Assembly: GCF_026151205.1 (NCBI RefSeq)
Contig: NC_087078.1
Coordinates: forward strand, 8,634,675 to 8,698,674
DNA length: 64,000 nt
Source: Bolinopsis microptera
Taxonomy: Eukaryota; Ctenophora; Tentaculata; Lobata; Bolinopsidae
Direction: 5' to 3'
Shown: positions 59,809 to 64,000 of the stretch, piece by piece
Layout of the letters: each line of letters starts with the position of its first letter
How positions within the stretch are numbered: position 1 is the stretch's first letter
Made by a program: the position numbers and the translations under genes
Notes under the pieces: generated by a model
The model's input: the letters and a program-made list of their open reading frames with translations, nothing else
The model's database searches: none
Told to the model about the DNA's origin: nothing

Positions 59809-60720
59809 AAACAGAAGAATGGAAGAAATTGTGATGAGTGTAAAAACAAAAAGATAGGACAGGATTGCGAAAAGTACAGGGAAGATTATGTCAGAGACGA
59901 TTGTGGAATATATTGCAAGCCAGATATTGAGCATTACAAACGTGCTTAAAAGATGGGAGCAAGGACTGTACTGACAACACAACAAGTACTGCAAACCGAT
60001 GCAGGAAACCAGAACAAGGAAGTGAAAGCATTGGGAGAAACAGTACTCCTTTGATAACTGGGGCAGGTGGAGGCGGGCTGCTGCTGCTTCTACTGGTGGC
60101 TGCCGTTATTTTCAAATTGCGAGGAGACAGAAATAAAGAAGAAGATATACCTGAAGGAGGAGAAGTCAACCACAGTAACAGGGACCAAGACCAAGAACCA
60201 GTCCATGCCAATGTCAACAAGCAACATTCTGTCTCCACAGTAAACACACAGCCTGTCCACGCCTTAGAAGACACAGAAGGGGTTGATAGAGAAGTTCAGA
60301 ACAGGAGGCAAACCAAAACGCTCTGTTCTCGACAATTCAATCAAATGAGCCTGGACCCTCAACTGATGACAACGAAGGCCTTTGTGCGCGCCTGGACAGA
60401 CCTGAACAGATATCTAAAGAGCCCCACAATCTTAGCAATGAGGAAGGTGACATATATGCTGCTGTAACGTTTGTTAAGAACAGACATGGAGGAAAATCTA
60501 TTGAACAACACAGTGTTAAAATTGAGGAAGAGGGAACGTATGCTGATATAGATTTTGTAAACAATACACGCAGTCTGGAAGCTGGGGAAGAACCAATATA
60601 CGCTGACGTGTCATTTGTAAGGAACAGAAGAGGAGATGGTGTGGTGACGGCCTACAGGAACCCAGGTCAGGGTGGAGATGATGGTGTTGTGACCTACAGG
60701 AATAGGAACCGACCGGAATG
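59809..60720 (+). pseudogene. Frameshifted membrane-receptor relic: DSL/EGF-like region, TM helix, tyrosine-motif tail
   Basis: Three frames make one protein-like order. Segment 1 (59809-59940) is Cys-rich: NCDECKNKKIGQDCEKY then DDCGIYCKPDIEHYK, similar to the DSL pattern (C, YC-P, HY-C, G-K-C). Segment 2 (from 59943, +1/-2 shift) continues CLKDGSKDC, has N-glycosylation sites, then the TM helix LLLLLLVAAVIF (~60080-60115) with a stop-transfer KLRGDR. Segment 3 (from ~60290, another shift) codes a tail with three motifs: IYAAVTF, TYADIDF and IYADVSF. The tail runs into a repeat at ~60700. There are no introns. These motifs resemble ITIM/ITAM-type signalling tyrosines. Two frameshifts and a missing 5' part indicate a pseudogene, unless there are sequencing errors. 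Confidence 0.6.
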
Positions 60721-60870
60721 GGCTTTTGGCTGCCGGACCGGATTTTTCCGGATATCGATCTATTATCCGGTTAGCCGGATTTTGCCGGACCGGAACCGGT
60801 TGTTACGAAGGGCAAATATAAGGTTGCCGGAACTTGCCGTACTGTGCCGGATCTTGCCGGAAAATTTAAA
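60700..60870. repeat. CCGGA-rich repeat (TTGCCGGAACTTGCCG type)
   Basis: The stretch is full of short CCGGAT, CCGGAC and GCCGGA motifs (for example TTGCCGGAACTTGCCG, GTGCCGGATCTTGCCGGA), unlike the flanks. It disrupts the end of the receptor relic's frame. It looks like a fragment of a dispersed repeat. Confidence 0.55.
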
Positions 60871-60899
60871 TTCATCCTTATTATTGGGCTTTTGTCATT

Positions 60900-63114
60900 A
60901 TCAATTATGATATTATAATCCTTATATAAATCAAGAGGCTTGCATACATATATGCCATAGTTTGTAATTACACAATAAGTGTATTAAGCTATACGACCAG
61001 GCCGATGATGTTTACTGTTTAGGCCTAGCAGTAGACATAGGTCAAAAATCAAATCAACAAGCAGAACGTTGGAACAAGCGTAGACAAGTTATTATCAGAA
61101 ATGATATGCAATTGGCATATCCTACCATACCCCTTGAGCGCGATTGCACGCGTGAGAAACGGTTGTTCCCTTTTTGTCATGCAGGTCTGAGTATCAAAGC
61201 ACAATAGTTCCGCGATTCAGGGCAAAATTGTACCTTTTTAGCATGCAGGCGCACTTAATCACCGCAAATAATTCAACTTCTGAATATCTTAAAAGATTTT
61301 AGTCTAAAGCAGTGTGGTTAGAAAACAAAGAAGAAAAACTTTTTCTTTAACAACTTTTTAATAAAGAAACTATTTAATTCATTAATTAAATAATTAGTAA
61401 ATTTGTTTCAAATATTTCAAAACTATATTCTGATAAGAAATGTTTACAATTACGTAAAACGTATGATGAACTAATTTTAATAAATGTTTTGAACATTTTC
61501 ACTCAATATTTTGGACTAGTACAATTCTCGACATTTTTAAAGAATAGCCACTATGTTCCACTTTTTTACCGCATTGAATCTCCGCTAATAAAGCGACTTC
61601 TGAATCTGAATGTCGTAGAAGGTTCTAGATTTTATTAGGTAATCAATGATTACCTAATCGCTAATCATGTGACAGGGTGCTAGAATACCGTAATTGGGCT
61701 TTCTGCACGATTCCCATAGTTGGTTGGCACCCAATCACTTGATTCAACGTAATGCTCCCGTTTTTTAGGACAAGTGTATTCTAAAGGCCTACCGACAATT
61801 GCACCCGTTTCCCACACCTTAACAGGCCATTAACAGGTCCCCAATCATGAGTGACGTGATCTGATTCGCCATGTCAGATTCAACTTAAGTAAAAATGTTT
61901 ACTTAAGACTCAGTTCGTGGATGACAAACTAAGAGGTGTACATAAATTTGTACTTAAGTCATTTTTAATACACCATAAACTGTTCGTGGAAGACACCCAC
62001 TACCCAGAATGCTACGTCAAAGCTCTGGCATAAAGCCACGGGCCCTGATCCTGCAACTTGTGGAATTAACATTCGGTTTGGGTAGGTCATAGGACGTTTG
62101 GAGGGAGTATAATTACATTATAAATAAATGTGCAAAATATAAAAATGTAGTTCGGACGAATACTGTATTACAGTCCGCCCTGAAGAATGCATATATCCCT
62201 GAAGAATCGCATATTATCCTAAAGTAAAGATAACTTTTAATTCTTCGTAGCTTTGCGTCCATCGTTATGATCGTACGATTTTTATTGAATAAAGTTTACT
62301 TTTATTATCATCAATATATCGAATATCGATTGGGCGCAACTGTCGTATCTGATCAAGCAGTTTTTTAAATAGTTTTGACAGTGGTGTAGGAAGGGGGGGG
62401 GGGGACAGGGGGGGGGGGGACAGGGGGCCATCGCCCCCCATAAAATCTGGGCAAGGGGCAAACTTTTTTATTTAGGTTTCTAAAAATTGTTGGGAAAAAC
62501 CACTTTTCTCCTGTTCATTATTAATATTAGCCGAAAATATTTTTCTGGTTTTTCAAAGTCCGCACCCACCCCTCGATACACAATTTTGGACTCGAGGCTT
62601 CCCCTGGTAATGCGATCTCGGAAGGCAGGCCTCCCCTTTGCAACACGAGCTCGGAAGCGGGAGCTCGTGTTGTAATTAACTCTTTTTTAGCATGAAATAA
62701 ATCTTGTACTTAGTTTTATCTAATTTTAAACTGTTAGTAAGTTCTTAATTAGCTAGATATTTTTACAAGTTTGCCGTTTGAGGATATAATATTTATCGTA
62801 TTTTAGACATTTTAATTTCATTTATTTCCTGTGATTAATTTGTTCATATTTTATTTGTAATCTATTCTAACTATTGAATGTTTGCATTTTACCTACTATT
62901 CTAACTTTTAAGTGATAATTTGTCGGGGTTTAAAAAGCAACCAGTATTGTATGTTAGTTTATTTATCTTGAATTTTTTCTCTGTTATATATACTTATTTT
63001 GTATTTTTGTCTTTGATTTACTGAGTTTTATCGAGTACATTGTACTACACTCATATCATATTATTATGTTTATTGTTTATATCATAATATGGGGTAGTAC
63101 TTATTTATATAGGT
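60900..63114. other. Gene-free right-hand region
   Basis: AT-rich sequence with no supported exon. It contains a small hairpin (TTAGGTAATCAATGATTACC, 61638-61660) and two copies of a TTCGTGGA-AGAC-like motif near 61914 and 61984, which hint at a decayed element. It also has a G-run tract at 62393-62428 and two copies of CTCGGAAG near 62608-62660. Confidence 0.45.
62393..62428. repeat. Poly-G tract with ACA interruptions
   Basis: Runs of 10 or more G separated by ACAG. Four G-runs this close could form a G-quadruplex; the exact length may be unreliable because homopolymers are error-prone. Confidence 0.7.
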
Positions 63115-63447
63115 ATATTTGACCAAAACCCATAATCATGGGTAGAGTGTACCGCTGCCAGTGTCTCTCTTTTCCAAACAAAAGGAAATGATATTAATTT
63201 GAATAACCGTCTGCAAATGCAAATTGATACCGAGAATGAAATCGGTCGCTCGCTTTTTCCAATCAATAAGCTTTATTACAATTCGTAAGCCGTAATCGAA
63301 TGGAAAAAGCGAGCGACCGATTTCATTCTCGGTATCAATTTGCATTTGCAGACGGTTATTCAAATTAATATCATTTCCTTTTGTTTGGAAAAGAGAGACA
63401 CTGGCAGCGGTACACTCTACCCATGATTATGGGTTTTGGTCAAATAT
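63115..63447. mobile_element. Foldback element with perfect 147-bp inverted arms
   Basis: Left arm 63115-63261 begins ATATTTGACCAAAACCC; right arm 63301-63447 ends GGGTTTTGGTCAAATAT. I saw no mismatch between arms. The 39-bp spacer contains AAGCTTTATTAC. There is no coding capacity. It fits a foldback-type non-autonomous DNA transposon. Perfect arms suggest recent insertion or gene conversion. Confidence 0.88.
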
Positions 63448-64000
63448 CATCTCTTTTTGATTATAATGTCAGGATAATTTACAAAGCCGAAATGTAAACT
63501 CATAACTTCATTAATATTTATATTAATAATTAGGAGGTAATTTCATCGATTTCGAAATTTTACCTGACTGAATATGGCACTTTTTACTCATTCAAGTTGG
63601 CATTAAATTCATATATAATTCCATTTAAATATCGCGGGAAAGCAGAATTTATTCGAAATCGTGATCACGAATGAGCAAAATTCTCACCTTTCGCACGTGC
63701 AAACTTTGAGCGGACTTTGCGTGCGCATACAATATTGAATCACCGTAAATTTTTGCATATCAGTATTTTATATATAATTTAATAAGCAAGCAAAGTTTCA
63801 GAAGATTTCATATAGAACTTGGATCACAACGGGACTCCAAAGTTGATAAAAATGGTGAAAACAGCAATTTTCAGTAATTTTAGCAATTTTCTATCAACTT
63901 GGGCGTGTCCCCACGTGTGCAACTTTTCGATTTTAAACTTTAAAACTAGCCTATAACACAATTTAGACCTTTAGAAAGCACAATCGAGCTCCACAACCCA
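63448..64000. other. Gene-free end of window
   Basis: AT-rich sequence without a supported feature. Confidence 0.45.

Noticed and set aside
1-64000. tRNA or rRNA genes
   Set aside because: I looked for B-box-like GGTTCGAAT and conserved rRNA blocks and saw none that folds convincingly; a covariance-model scan would be needed to exclude degenerate copies.

Overview
This window is nuclear DNA from an animal, most likely an invertebrate. The reasons are GT-AG introns in genes spread over tens of kilobases, AT-rich non-coding DNA, many micro- and minisatellites, a CR1/L2-type LINE, a Penelope-like element, a PDZ scaffold gene, and a receptor of the metabotropic glutamate (class C) type. Nothing visible fixes the phylum. 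A cnidarian-like genome would fit, but that is a guess.

Layout. Positions 1-7024 are AT-rich DNA with no convincing gene. Positions 7025-10079 hold a three-exon gene (7988-9026, +) for an unknown secreted Cys-rich protein of 270 aa. It is flanked by two direct copies of a ~400-bp repeat, and a possible minus-strand exon ends opposite it. Positions 10080-22000 are gene-poor. They contain a large foldback made of GCCGGCTTATA-type units, a perfect hairpin, dispersed repeats, and several clusters of CCAAT boxes with CACGTG E-boxes that look like promoters.

From about 22200 to 57022 one plus-strand gene fills the window. I could join 24 coding exons in phase (4,368 nt, about 1,455 aa). It encodes a mostly disordered, Ser/Pro/Arg-rich protein ending in a single PDZ domain whose second half resembles that of Par-6. 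Its introns hold a Penelope-like element (intron 8, same strand), a nearly perfect 2.83-kb tandem duplication (intron 10), an apparently intact two-ORF LINE (intron 21, opposite strand) and several minisatellites. Two of the minisatellites lie directly before exons.

Downstream, a class C GPCR gene lies tail-to-tail with the PDZ gene on the minus strand (58102-59643). Only its TM3-to-C-terminus exons are seen. Next to it on the plus strand (59809-60720) is a frameshifted, intronless relic of a membrane receptor. It has a DSL/EGF-like Cys-rich part, one TM helix, and a tail with three Y-A-x-[VI]-x-F motifs. The right end (60900-64000) is gene-free and includes a 333-bp foldback with perfect 147-bp arms.

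The genes do not form an operon or pathway. The main stories are the large PDZ gene that has accumulated mobile elements and duplications in its introns, and the broken receptor.
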